Assembly: GCF_000143415.4 (NCBI RefSeq)
Contig: NW_003314315.1
Location: 1-64,000 of the forward strand
Direction: 5' to 3'
DNA from: Selaginella moellendorffii
Taxonomy: Eukaryota; Streptophyta; Lycopodiopsida; Selaginellales; Selaginellaceae
DNA length: 64,000 nucleotides
The notes beneath the pieces are model-generated. The model did not search any database and was not told where the DNA came from. It worked only from the letters and a program-made list of their open reading frames with translations. Below are positions 47,001 through 60,879 of the stretch, piece after piece. The translations under genes and the position numbers were made by a program. Each line of letters begins with the position of its first letter. Position 1 is the stretch's first letter.

Positions 47001-47480
47001 TCCTGTGTTCGTCATATGAAGAATGACTCTAGCCTGCCCTAGGTATGTTCAGCTCCTCTTCTGCTAGGAATGCAGTCATTAAACCGGATAAAAGAACCCT
47101 TAAATTTTACAGCCCCTACCAAGGAGAACTTGCTCCTGCTAAACAATAGCACTCAACCCAGAGAGAAGTAGAGAAAAGTGGAAGAAACAAAGAAGAAAGA
47201 GGCAAAGAAATCAAAGATGTAAAGAAGAGGGTTGTATTCCCTCCGGACATGACCCAATCAATAGCCGCAATTCTTGAAACCTGGTGGAATCGCGAGCAGT
47301 ACCCCGCATCCGGATTGGGCAGGGACAAATTCTTCGTCTCGCAATCCATAATCGCTGCCTGGACGTTCATGCAATGCGAGAGATCCAAGACTGTAGCATA
47401 GCCCGTGCATGGGTTTCGAGATCTCACTAAAAGAATTAAGGACTAAACTTGGCAGCAAACCTTTTCCTATGTCATTAGAG
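44001..47480. other. AT-rich region without supported genes
   Basis: Some short frames look like worn retroelement gag, but none has a diagnostic motif. I list no gene here. Confidence 0.5.
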
Positions 47481-47493
47481 GAGGCGACCCTGG

Positions 47494-49341
47494 CTAGTGG
47501 TATTGCAAGCTTTCGTTGCAGTACTGCTTGAAAGAAGCATTCTCCTCAGTGATGAAGTCACTGGACAAGAAAATTGAGCGCGTGAAAGGGTATAAGAGAA
47601 TGGATGAGACACTACGCACCATATCCGGGACACCATTTCACTTGGATCCCAGCGGGGACTCCAAGGGTAATCCTCGTATGCTCGAGAGATTGGCCGTCCT
47701 TGCGAGTCGAAGTGCTGAGAAACGAAGCTTTAGCTTAACGATATCATCACAACACACAGATACCTGTGAGCTTTGCAACAGCAAGGTGGGCTGGACTTTT
47801 GGAAACTGCAACGGTAGAGAGATGTGGATCTTCAAGAAGAAAGCATCAACAAAGTCTCAGTGCCCGAAACAGGGAATAAACTTTTATTTGCTTACCAAGA
47901 AGGTGAAAACGCCAGCCGAGGCTATCATGGAAACCTTTCTGCCAAAATCCTGCAAAACTTCGTGTAACTTCTTCTCTTTGTATGAATCAAGCAACTCCAT
48001 CTAACCGTTTCAGCTTCAAGAGGCCTTCCAAAGACCGGAACCAATGCTTCTATGAAATTTCTCCGGAGCGTCAGAGACGCGCAAGCATCGACTATCTACA
48101 CAGCACACTTAACCAAATCAGCCACAGCCGCCGAGATTCTGCTTACTTGTGACTGTAGCAACTCTAGCAACTTGGGAATGTACTCGGCTAAGCACCTAAA
48201 TGATCAAACACAAGCTTTAGCTAAGATACAATACATACGCAAGGAAAAGAAAGAAACGCTTACATGCTGTCCGTCCAAGCGGGGAGCCTAACATCCTCCA
48301 CCTTGAAAACCTCCCTGAGAACGTTTGGAGCGTGGAGTTTAATCAGAGGAACAGCTGACAAAAAAGTAAACTCCCGCTGCACTGGATAGCACACCTTCAT
48401 CCAGAGCCAGCAAATTTTCGAATGAGCCAGCAAAAGGAAGTCGAGGAAAGGCTTACTTGCAGCACTACTCCGGTATTAGGCGGCTGTAGCAAAAGGCGAC
48501 TCTGCCTTGCTAGCTTCGAAAGATCCACTTCGTGGAGTGGAATGGAAAAGATGACTCGCGCCTGTTAAACTGCGAACAATTATCATCCAGAAGAACAAGG
48601 AACAAGGCAGACTTTTCACTCACATTGTCTCCATCTGTGACGAGTCCCATTTCAAGATCCTGTCCAAGTAAGAAAAGAGAAACACGCAAACATGGAATCA
48701 AAAGAAGAAGAAGAGGAGAAAGATAAAAGACTACCTCAATGCTCTCGAGTGTGTTAACCTCGAAATGGAGACGAGAATCCTTGAGCTCTTCCACTCGCTT
48801 GCGTTGATACTGAAGATACTCGTTCCTAGAAGATGGAAATCGTAGCGAAGTCTCTTTTAAACAATCAGAGAAAAAAAGAGATCTTACCGCAATTCAACGA
48901 GGAACCTGAGAAGTGTGGAAGGATCTTTCGAGTCCCAGCCTTTCAAAATGGAGGAAATCGAAGAGTTCGTGGCAAGTGGCTGAAAATCCGAGTCGTGGGC
49001 AGCAAAAATCACATCCGGTGGCCAGTATGGATGCTGACAGCTGAAAATCACTTCCCCTGGACAACCAAAAATCTTTAGGAGAAGCACGCTCGGGATAAAA
49101 AAAGAAGGCTACTCACATCGAACCGGCTCAAGGAAGCAAGGAATGAGCACAGAGAAGCGATCGAAAAAACTGTGCGACTCATGGCTCTTCCGGAAGCCAT
49201 CGACCTAGACGCTCCAAAGAAAATCAAAACAAAAACCTTTGATCGATCGCTCACCTGTATGGGCAGCACAGAGTTCTGGAGAAGATAGTCGACTTGATCC
49301 ACAATGTCGCGAGGGAGCATAGGAAACCAGCTGGGCGCCAT
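47494..49341 (-). CDS. BRE: BRE/BRCC45 (BABAM2) homologue, 13 exons
   Basis: Thirteen exons join in frame with GT-AG introns of about 50-75 bp to give 375 residues, close to the human 383: 49255-49341, 49117-49204, 48888-49056, 48735-48825, 48624-48659, 48457-48561, 48264-48394, 48147-48195, 48006-48095, 47896-47949, 47764-47829, 47620-47714, 47494-47560. Family landmarks are FFDRFSVLIPCFL, HPYWPPDVIF, YLQYQRKRVEEL, VEDVRLPAW, CLAEYIPKLLELL, IHISLPLQFPKVQPTL and YPWSPRWDPSEMVSRI. BRE is a scaffold of two UEV-like domains in the BRISC and BRCA1-A deubiquitinase complexes that process Lys63-linked ubiquitin. It lies 240 bp downstream of GAPB on the same strand. Fragments of its 3' end occur at 16.8, 23.1 and 32.7-33.9 kb. 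Confidence 0.9.
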
Positions 49342-49580
49342 CGCCCCTTCTTTTTAGCAACTTTAAACCCTAAGCTCATTAAGTTCGACAGAAAATGCGA
49401 ATATTCGTAGATCTCTTCGTAAAGCAGCAATCTTTAAGCTCTACGCCTCCACACTCCAAGCTCCACGCTTCATACTCTCCGAGCTCCATTCATACTCTCT
49501 AAGCTCCTCCAGCTCGCTCCAAACTCTTTCAGGCTTACAAGAGTAGAGACTTTCAATTGAATTCATTCCGAGATTTCCTC

Positions 49581-51360
<1,780 letters not shown>

Positions 51361-51676
51361 TGTCCTCTCGGGCCAAAGGAGAAAACTCTCCACACAATGC
51401 TTATAAAAATTGGTATCACATTTGAATGGAATTTACCCGCGAGCAAATGTAAACCATGAGACCGCGTTGGCGATAAGGTGGTCAGGCCTCGCCACACACT
51501 CCTCATCTCGACCACCGTACGCATGTGAGTTTTGGCCCGTGGCCCAAATCGTCGTGGACCTGGGTTCGAGTCCTCTGCCCCGCAAAAATATCCAGAATAT
51601 CTACAAGTGTAGGGTTTGTGCCAGCGAGTGGGGGACGTGGATAGAGCAATGAAACCCTAGTGCGGGATTTTCGGAA
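51361..51676. promoter_or_regulatory. Shared divergent promoter of GAPB and ALB3
   Basis: Only 316 bp separate the two start codons. It contains GATAAG at 51472-51477, the I-box core known from light-regulated plant promoters. A tRNA B-box-like GGTTCGAGTCC lies at 51563-51573. No TATA box is evident in either direction. Coordinated light regulation is inference. Confidence 0.5.
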
Positions 51677-53794
51677 ATGGCCACGCTAGTCTCCTCCACC
51701 AGCGCCGCGCATTCGCTTCTTCCCCACGGCGCTGCCAGAAGGAGCTCGCATTCTTGCTGCTCGCACAGGAATTCCTTCTTTGGAGCTGAATTGGATCGAA
51801 AGAGCGTGTATTACAAGTTGCGGCGATCGAGGAGCCGGCGGGAGCTGCGATTTCTGGTCAGTGCGCACCTAGGTCAGCCGGAGGATTTGGAGTCGGCATT
51901 GGATTTGCTAGCGCAAGCGCCGGAGTCAGTCCAGAATGCGCTCGCTAGAGTCGAGGGATTTCTCTACACTGTGGCGGATGCCGCTGTCGCCACGGATGTT
52001 GTAACGGATAGCACGAGTGAGACCGTCCAACAGGCCCAGCAGAGCGATTGGTTCTCTGGCGTGACTACTGTCATGGAAGCGGTGCTCAAGGTTAGAATAT
52101 ACTATCGAGCGAATTCTATGCTTCGATCGATCATACTCCTTTGTGTTTTTTCTCTTAGGTGTTGAAGGACGGTCTTACAACGCTCAAAGTGCCGTATGCC
52201 TACGGGTTTGCGATCATTCTACTCACAGTCTTGGTGAAAGTTTTGACGTTCCCATTGACGAAGTCACAGGTAAAACTTAGAGATTGTTGCTGGCTAGATA
52301 CTAAGGCGTTGCGAATTTCCAGGCAGAGTCCACGATATCTATGCAAAACTTGCAGCCAAAATTGAAAGCCATCCAGCAACGTTATGCTGGAGATCAGGTA
52401 CTCAGTGACTGCTTTTTTTTCTCTCTCTCTCTCTCTTAGCTCAGGAAAGAGTCTTTGCGTTTGGCCAGGAAAGGATTCAAATGGAGACAGCTCGTCTCTA
52501 CAAGCAAGCTGGAGTTAATCCTCTTGCTGGTAAGTTCTAGTGAGTGTAATTCACGAGCTTGATGTTTTTCTTTCTTTCTTCGTTTTTGTTCTTGCAGGAT
52601 GTTTGCCGACCTTGGCGACTTTACCTGTCTGGATTGGCTTGTACAGGGCATTGTCAAATGTTGCAAATGAGGTCAGTTTCCGGTTGTAATTTTCTCTGTT
52701 TGTTTACATTTTCTTCAGGGCCTCTTGAGTGAAGGGTTTTTTTGGATACCTTCTCTGGCAGGTCCGACAACAATAGCTGCACGTCAAAGCGGTAGTGGTA
52801 TCTCCTGGCTGTTTCCTTTTGTGGTCGGTATAATTTTGTAGCAATCAGCTGGTTTTCAAACTCGTTTTTTGTTTAGGATGGGCATCCTCCCCTGGGATGG
52901 GGGGACACAATCGCGTACTTAGTACTGCCTGTTCTTCTGATTGGATCACAATACGCTTCTATGCAGATTATGCAACCGCCGCAGGTACTGAAATACTACT
53001 TCTCGCTGTACTTCGTAACGCGTACGAGGGTTGTTTTTGCAGACTGATCCAAGCCAAAAGAATACACAGCTAATTTTGAAGTTCCTTCCTCTCATGATCG
53101 GCTATTTTGCTCTTTCTGTTCCCTCCGGACTCAGTCTATACTGGTTAAGTAGAGAACCGTGTGGTGAACTCTCTACTTACTCATTTTCCTGCAGGCTAAC
53201 AAACAATATCCTCAGCACTGGCCAACAAGTGTGGCTGCGAAAGCTCGGTGGGGCTAAGCCTGTCGTTGCTAGTGGCGGTGGTGACATAATCTCGGCTGGT
53301 CAGGCCAAGCGGTCTACTCCATCTCCACCCGCAGCGACTGTAGCACCAGCACCAGCAAGAGAAGCAGGAGGAACAAGAGAAAGCCGACGGGGTGAAAGGT
53401 ACTCGTCTGTTTTGATTTCACTTTTAGACAGCAGCTTGTAAATCCAGGTTCAGGCAACTAAAGGCAGCAGAGTCGAAACGAAAAGCCGAGAGAGCAGAGA
53501 AAACAAGATTGGCCGCAGAATCAACTAAGGCGCCAATGTCGTCTGAGAGAAAAGACGGGGAGGAAAGTCGCAAAGCCGATCCAGAGACTAGCGACGGGGA
53601 CGAGTCTTCTTCAGACGAAGACAGCGATGATAGCGAGGTCACGAAGGTGCGTACTTTCTTTTGTTCCTGTTAGTCACCGATGGATCCCACAGGGCTCGTT
53701 GGAGGAATTGTATGCTAGCAGTGGGAACGGAGCAGCTAGCAATGGAGGCTCTCCCAACAAAAGTAAGCGATCGAAAAGGAAGCGCTCAGTTTGA
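51677..53794 (+). CDS. ALB3: ALBINO3 thylakoid membrane insertase
   Basis: Eleven exons join in frame to 517 residues: 51677-52090, 52159-52269, 52323-52397, 52469-52529, 52598-52671, 52719-52823, 52877-52984, 53043-53143, 53195-53398, 53448-53646, 53693-53794. The serine/arginine-rich start is a plastid transit peptide. YGFAIILLTVLVKVLTFPLT is the first of the YidC/Oxa1/Alb3 membrane segments; ERIQMETARLYKQAGVNPLA and CLPTLATLPVWIGLYRALSN are family signatures, followed by SGISWLFPFVDG, LVLPVLLIGSQYASMQI and FALSVPSGLSLYWLTNN. The C-tail has IISAGQAKRS and ends KSKRSKRKRSV, the stromal region that in Arabidopsis binds cpSRP43. It inserts light-harvesting proteins into thylakoids. The tail is longer and more acidic-serine rich than usual (about 462 in Arabidopsis). 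Confidence 0.93.
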
Positions 53795-54100
53795 AAGCAA
53801 CTAAAGAAGCCAACGATCACTGTCCAGGTTCGGCAAGCTACTTTGCCTGGATTCAAAAGGATTTGACTCTGTGGATAGCCCAGAGGAAACACTATCTTAC
53901 AGTTTTGTAAAATATAATTCTCGTTACTTGCTAGGATCAAACCCGGAATCCGGATTTTCAGCCTTCACATTCGTTTCTAGAGACTGAACTACCTTTGTAG
54001 GCTTCACGTGAAGGCCACACTGACGATGCCTGAGTATGAGGAGCACGTCAAAAGGGTGATAGTTCAGCTGGATCAAGGTTTTTTTAAAGTGCAGATGCAG
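53795..54100. other. Downstream of ALB3
   Basis: A short plus-strand frame (LTMPEYEEHVKRVIVQLDQGF, about 54010-54090) looks coding-like but is too short to assign. It may be a gene fragment. Confidence 0.3.
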
Positions 54101-55782
54101 GTATTCATACTGCACTCATTTGATTCATCATATATGTTTACACACGTTATACTAAATTCACAAAAATTTACTTGCTTTAGAATTTTCTCATACCATAGAA
54201 ATATGCTATATTCATAGAGGTGTAAGAATATATTAAATTATATTTTAAATATTTCTTAATTTATTATGCTCTTAAATTTTTTCTAATTCATTTATAAGTA
54301 ATGAAAGATTACCCTAAATAAATGCTTTCATATTTTCTTGTAAACCAATTGCCATGGCCACATTATTCAGTCCAGAAATGCCAAAAAATAAAGCACTAGA
54401 AATCTAACACATGGCAAAAAATTACTCATTGTTTATTCCTCCCTCTCTTTGTAATCTTCCTGATGTTTTAAATTGTTATTGTGTATGCTAACATGAGATA
54501 TTAAGGGCCTAAGTACAAGTAGCAATGACTTTCTTTTGAGCTATTCTTATACAAACTTTCTAACTTTCCAAGGAGCTCATAAAGAATAAAAGAACTACAT
54601 ACTACTAGTATTGCCAAGCAAATGTTGGGTGAAAATAAATGGGTGATTTTATATAAATATTTTTGCTCTTGTGAACTTGATAATATGAATATATAACTAA
54701 GAATAAGTATTTATTAATAAAATATTAGATACAAAGTATTATTTGGAAATATGAACATATTTAGAACAACACCCAACCCATGAAAAAGTAAAAATGGAAT
54801 TTTTAATATTAATTTGATGTTGTATGTAAATTATGTTTTTACTGGGATAAATTTATATTAAGATTTTATAAAACAAAGTAAGAGAATATTGACTAAAAAT
54901 AATTATTAACAATTTAGTTATACCCAATTACTAAGAAAATATTTTATAAACATATATTATATATAAATAAATTCAAATGTTAATACATATTTTTTGCAGC
55001 AATGATTGTTGGTAGTAAGTTCATTACAGCTCAATGAGATGCTTATGATGAGGAGTTGGAAGAACTCTCATTAACAACACACAATGGTATATTATTCATT
55101 GATTTTTTCATTCACTTAGCTCTTTTGTAAGTCTATTATGTTTCTCCAATAACAAAATGAGGCATTGTGAGTGTCTTTATTAGCTCCTACAATAGATTAT
55201 TGAATCTTTCACAAAAAACGACATGAACATGGACATATGATGCTAGTTCAACCGTTAGTGTTGAAAGATATAAAAGCCCTTGTACCTAGTTGCAAATTTC
55301 ATTCTCTTAAGCTTTTTAGATGGTCTTTCAAATATTGATGGAAAAGTTAAGTATTGGAACTTTCTCACACCTGACCATATATATGATGCATTCCTCTTGT
55401 CTGAAGCATTTATATTTAAAGTTGGCTATGTCATCTCAATCTTACCGAACAACCTCAATTGGATATATGAGTTTATGATATGTGTAGCAAAAGTTCATTT
55501 CAAGTCATTCTCTTGGGTGTATCATGGATCCTATTAACCTCAATACTAGGGGAGTTTAAGGGAAGTTTGAAAGGGTGAGTATATATTTTATATTTTTATC
55601 TGATTTCTAGACTTTCTTATTTTCTAGGTTATGATATGGACCTATCATACCTTCTACAAAAACACATATGACGAGTTTCGTGATAGCGAGCGTGTAGTAT
55701 GTGTTTTGCCACTGACATCATACCCAGCCTTGTGGATAAGCAAATCTATAACACATTTCCAAGGTATCAATTTCAAACTCTA
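54101..55782. other. AT-rich region, no gene supported
   Basis: The 54506-54600 segment is a direct repeat of 57244-57335 (AAGGGCC(T)AAGTA, TGACTTTCTTT, CCAAGGAGCT). The frame at 55280-55537 matches nothing I recognise. Confidence 0.5.
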
Positions 55783-55977
55783 TATAAGCTCCTGAGTTTG
55801 GACTTCCCGGGAGGTCACCCAGCCCAGTACTATTCAAACCCAAGGACGCTTAACTCTAAATATCCCAAAACCATTAACCAATTGGAAAAGGGGGTGCACT
55901 CTTATTCATGGGCCCTTTCCCTCTATATTTGAACCCCTATGGATCGTCTCTCGAGTCGTTCCCTTTGGTTGCTTACA
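55783..55977. repeat. Solo LTR of the TRIM family
   Basis: 195 bp, closely matching the complete LTR at 35539-35732 (GGACTTCCCGGGAGGTCACC, CTTTCCCTCTATATTTGAAC). Flanked by a perfect 5 bp duplication CTCTA at 55778-55782 and 55978-55982, so it is a recombined solo LTR. Its first bases are TATAAG instead of TGTAAG. Confidence 0.9.
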
Positions 55978-56623
55978 CTCTATTGGTAATACAAGTCTTG
56001 CTTGAGTTCTATTGCCCACCAAATGGTGTTGTGATTGATTGCACAACAGATACTAGTTTTATAGTGGAGGCAATACATGACTTGGTAAGGTAGTGTTTGC
56101 TATTGAAGTTCTTCAAATGCTAGCTCAAAGGATTTCATGAGTTGCCTCCAACCCTAAGGAGGTAAATTATGTTTATTAAAATTTCAATACATGTTCAATT
56201 TTGTTTTATAAATCACTATCACTTGGAGAATTGGAGGCTTTGGAAGTCTTCCAAACCATGCAGAAGCGATGGCTCAACAAATGCAAGATGAATCTTCCCT
56301 ACAATACCAAGATAGGAGGAAGCATAAAAGGAATTAATATGTTGATGATGAAGCAAAAAAAAAGTTAATTACATCCTTACATGAAATGAAAAATGTTAGA
56401 TGTTTGTGAAAGTGTTAGATGTCTGTGAAAGTGTTAAATGTTAATGATAGTGTCGGTGTCAGATATTATAATTGTAAATTATCATTCTCACCTATCACCA
56501 TCACTTTTTAGTGCTTGTGTGTTGCCATCTCCTCTTTCAACATCTTATAAATAATTATATATGATATGATAGCACTATTTAGAATAAGGTATGTTACGTA
56601 TAACTAATATCATTTCATTATAA

Positions 56624-56654
<31 letters not shown>

Positions 56655-59600
56655 TATATACATATATATATATATACACACATATATACATATATATATA
56701 TACACACACATACACACACACACATACACACTTGTAAAAATAAAGTAATTTTAAATCTTACATTCCATTGTAGAGTGGCCTAAAAACCCTATTTTTCACA
56801 CTAGCAAATGCAATGTTTTCCAAAGGGATGTTATTCTGCACTATAAAGTGATAGTGGGTATGTATTCATAACTCATTTTGGATTTTATTGTATATTCATA
56901 TATGTATATTTTCCAAACCCACCATTGGGCAATTGCTATAGTGCTCAAGAAAAGTTTGTAAGTCTATAGAGCCATTTGTTTTATCCAAAAAAGAGCAACA
57001 TATTAAACACCAAATGTAATAGCATTTTGTGCTTTCAAGTAGTTTTACCATATCAAAAGCAAGATCTTGCAAAAACATATGGCATTGCTCTTGAAGCATT
57101 GAAGGCAATCCCTTTTTAATAATAATATTTGGAATTTTATAGTTCAACTTCACTAGAGCTCCTAGCAGAAAGAGGCTTGTTATGTGGATGTGGTAGAATA
57201 TTAGTAGAACTTATGGATAGAGGTGGAGATTTATATAAAATGCTGAAGGGCCAAGTATGAGTAATAGTGACTTTCTTTCAAGCCATTTTTATATAAACTT
57301 CCAAGGAGCTTAAGGAGAACAAAAAAACTACAATGGTTATAACTTTTTTGGATAATTTATATATTAAGTTTTAGTTTTGGGAATGAGGTTTATTTATTAT
57401 GACACTTACAATACTCGGGATTTTGAAATGTAAGTCTTGAAAATAAGGATTCATAATTATAGCTTATTTATAAATATAAAAGCTTTTAGAATTCTAAATT
57501 ATCATGTATACACATGCTCTATCATTTTGATGAAATCCTACTTTGCTACATATATATTTTTGTTTTACACATGCCAATTTTTTAAGGAAATAGACTATAG
57601 AGAAATATAAACCACATTATAGTGGTAAGGCATGTTGGCATGCTATTATTCTCGTGTGAAATTGCCTTTTAATCTTGGAAATATAGACAGAATTAATTCT
57701 TTAATATAATATTACTTTTGAGTCTTTCAAAAGTAATATCACATCAAAAAATCAATTGAGAATGCTACAAACAGACAAATGACTTATTCCAAAAGGTGTA
57801 TTGACCTTGTCAAGAAGGCTTATGAATTATAGTGGTATGGCATGCTGGTATGGTATCATTCTCTTGTGTGAAATTGCCTTTTAGTCTTAAAAATATAGAC
57901 AAAATTGATTTTTTGATGGATATTACTATCAAGTCTTTCAAAAGATTTTCATTTCTTTTATTATTATTCACAAACAACCCTCGAAAACATTTATTGAGGC
58001 TTCATTGCAAAAATATATCTTGATCTTTTCATATGGGAGGATTGTGATATAGGCAGGTAACAAAGTTTTTGATATGAATTAATATATAAATTACAAATGT
58101 CAGGAGTAGATTTCTTGATGCTTTCTACTATGTTGTTTATTTCTTCATTTCTCTTGGTTTGAATTGTTGTTTTGAAAGTAACATAAATATTTTTATCAAT
58201 GGTGATAGTGGTCTCCACATTCCCAGATGGGTAATAAAAACTAAGAGTGTAATATAGAGATTGTAGTAGTGAAATGAAATTAATATTTTCACATTCCTTG
58301 TGCTACAAATTTTATTCATAGATCTTTTATTTTATTTGCTTCCCATCTTCTCAAGAATCTTAAAGAAATCTTTTGAATGCATAAATAATATGTACAGCTA
58401 TAAAAGTAGTCAAATCAAAATATGACAACTATAGTAGTAGTGATAGTAAAATAATATAGCTTTACAAAAGATAGGTTCTCGTGAACTTTGTCTTTTTTAA
58501 ATGACTTAATCTTATAGAAACTTTTAACTTAGATATTTACATATTTCAATATTTTAAAGCTTATCCAATTTAAATTTCCTTTGTAAAACTTTTAGTTGAT
58601 TATGTTGACTTGAGTTGACTTGCATTGAGTTAAGTTCAACTTGTGAGCTCAACTCAACTTTGAACCATCCCCCCATCCTAGTTGTCTAGAACTTAATATT
58701 GAGCCCTATTCCCACTTTGAAAGACTCACATTACTCTTTTAGGATGGCATTCCTGGCCTCTAAGTTCTCCAAAACAACATCTCACTGGTTGTCAAGCTCA
58801 TCCTAGGAGCAATCACCATCAACATCAGTGATCTCCTTGAGATAAAGTTCTTTTTGTTCTACTTTATCCATCTTCAAACTTACTTGAAATGAGTAAGTTG
58901 CTCAATGCAAAAGAGGAGAATCTTGTTGCACACTCTATAATTGAAACTCTTGGGTGGGTGGTGGATGGTGTACTCATGACTGCCACTAGGCATATGAGGT
59001 GGACTTGATTCCATCATCACTGTTTTAGTAAAAAATAGAAAACATTAGAGAATGAAAGAATTTTGGAGAGATTTTGGAGTTCTAGAATTCTTGTTATTGT
59101 TTTTCCACTTTTTTTTCATTTCACTTGGTTTTAGAACATATGATTTGGTGGAGAATCAAGCTGCATACAAGCATTTTTCTCTTGTATTTTCCCCTGTCTT
59201 CACTCCTTACTTCTGAATGTTTAAACTTGAGATTTTAGCACGGATTTAGAAAATTGCTTGTATGGGCATTTAGATTTGGTCATGAGGATTCTATAAAGTG
59301 CTTTCTTGATGAGTGGAGTGCAAAAAGTTGAGAGATTTTTCACTTTTTCTTGCTCTTCTCTTTCTTCTCTTTTCACAGTTAAGTTTTAGAGCTTTAAAAG
59401 CAAAATTTCCTGAGTGTTCTTTGAAATTTCTTTTGTATGTCTCTCCCTTTTCTTCCTAGCTTTCACATGAGTCCTTTCTTACAAAGGAATTTATAAAGAA
59501 TTGTGAGTTTTGGTGTTGACTACATGCCCACGACTTTAAGGGGATTGTTCTTTCCATTTTTATCACCATTTTCATCTTTCTTGAATGTCTTAGATAGGTC

Positions 59601-60110
59601 TGTAAATCTTTCTACCATGAGCTTGCATGTAGCATTTGATGCCAGTATAAGGAGTTTGAAGTGATTTCCCACTTTTGCTCATTTATTTTGAGTATAAGGG
59701 GTGGTTTTGGTTGTTTTCACCTAATTTTGGGCAATTTTGGCCAATTTTTCTTTCTGTGGCATCAAGGGCTTTCTGACACACTCTTTCTCATGATTTTTAA
59801 ATCTTTAAAGCTTGAGATATTCACATTTTTATCTCTGCAAGCTTGAGAATATTGGTGAGTGATAATTTTTGGGGTTCTCCTTAGATTCTCCAGAAATGTT
59901 TTTTGGCTATGAGATCTTTGCATCAAATTTAGAGCATTCCAAGAGCCAAGAAGTTTTCACTCTTTTGGAGTATTTGCCGCAGCCTGGATTTTGTAGTGAT
60001 TGCATGATTTTATGCTCATTCATATTAGACCCACATATATTTGATGCTCACTTACTGTCAATATTATCCCTTGAGTTAAGGGTCGTCATTCACATATCCG
60101 TCATGAGCTA
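55978..60110. other. AT-rich region, no gene supported
   Basis: Contains the TA/CA microsatellite at about 56620-56735, a direct repeat pair at about 57610-57735 and 57825-57950, and short open frames without recognisable domains. Not assigned. Confidence 0.5.
56620..56735. repeat. TA/CA-rich microsatellite
   Basis: Alternating (TA)n and (CA)n runs with short interruptions. Confidence 0.9.
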
Positions 60111-60116
60111 GATTAT

Positions 60117-60760
60117 CAGACGGCTCTCTCAGTTGAGGAGGATTTAGAGCCTTTAGCAGATAGCGAGTTTGAGCATCCATTACCTATGCCAATTCCTCAT
60201 ATTGTCCAGTGTGGGACAAACCTTCTTTAGTTCTCAAGAAATGGAGATATCTATACCAAGACACACATTCTTCACTTTGAGCAATATTACGTGTCAAATA
60301 GCATTAGCAATGATGATCACAAGCTTCGAGACCTCTGAATCACTTACCAGCCGAGCAACTATATGGGCATAGACTCTTTTGGAGGCAGATATGGTGGATT
60401 ATGCCACATTCAAGGCCTCCTTCAAATCACACTTTGATGAGTAGCGGCTAGCGAATTATTTGCTTATGGACTTGTTCACATTTCAATAAAGAGCTCGCAA
60501 GTTGGTGCCGGAGTATGTGATGCACTGGAAGGAGTGTGTGGAGCAGCAGGTGATCACCAATGAGCCCCATAGTATCACGGCATTCATCTTTGGACTCAAA
60601 GGAAATCTATAATGCAAGATGCTCAAGAGGCAATTCTAGACGTGTCGCGAGGCTTTTCAAGTTGAAGAGACTTTAGAGTGTGATCTTCTCTAGGAACTTG
60701 GTATCTCTAGGGTTGAGGAGACTTTCCTCCCTCCCTTGATAAAAGCTTCATACACAGCTA
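60117..60760 (+). mobile_element. LTR retrotransposon gag remnant
   Basis: About 60360-60640 reads, with stops, TFKASFKSHFDE, RLANYLLMDLFTFQ, LVPEYVMHWKECVEQQVI and ITAFIFGLKGNL. This is the retrotransposon gag pattern (F-x-x-x-F, then L-x-Q, V-x-E-Y). Not functional; superfamily not determined. Confidence 0.55.
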
Positions 60761-60879
60761 TCTCTCGTTTAGCTCCCACTCCCACTGTCTCAGAGTCCCT
60801 ATGGTGATTGAGAAGGCTTTCACGGAACTTGCGGGGTATAAGGATGTCCAAAAGTAACTATTTTTTGATAATGTAGCGC

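Noticed and set aside
47516-48004. A plus-strand frame of 162 codons with C-x2-C that looked like a new protein
   Set aside because: The minus strand of the same interval holds BRE exons 10-13 in perfect splice register; the plus frame is their antisense.
51460-51590. A tRNA gene
   Set aside because: A B box is present but the T stem pairs poorly, no acceptor stem closes and no anticodon arm folds.
57610-57950. Inverted-repeat transposon suggested by the repeat pair at 57.6-57.95 kb
   Set aside because: The two copies are in the same orientation and no target duplication was found, so it is only a local direct duplication.
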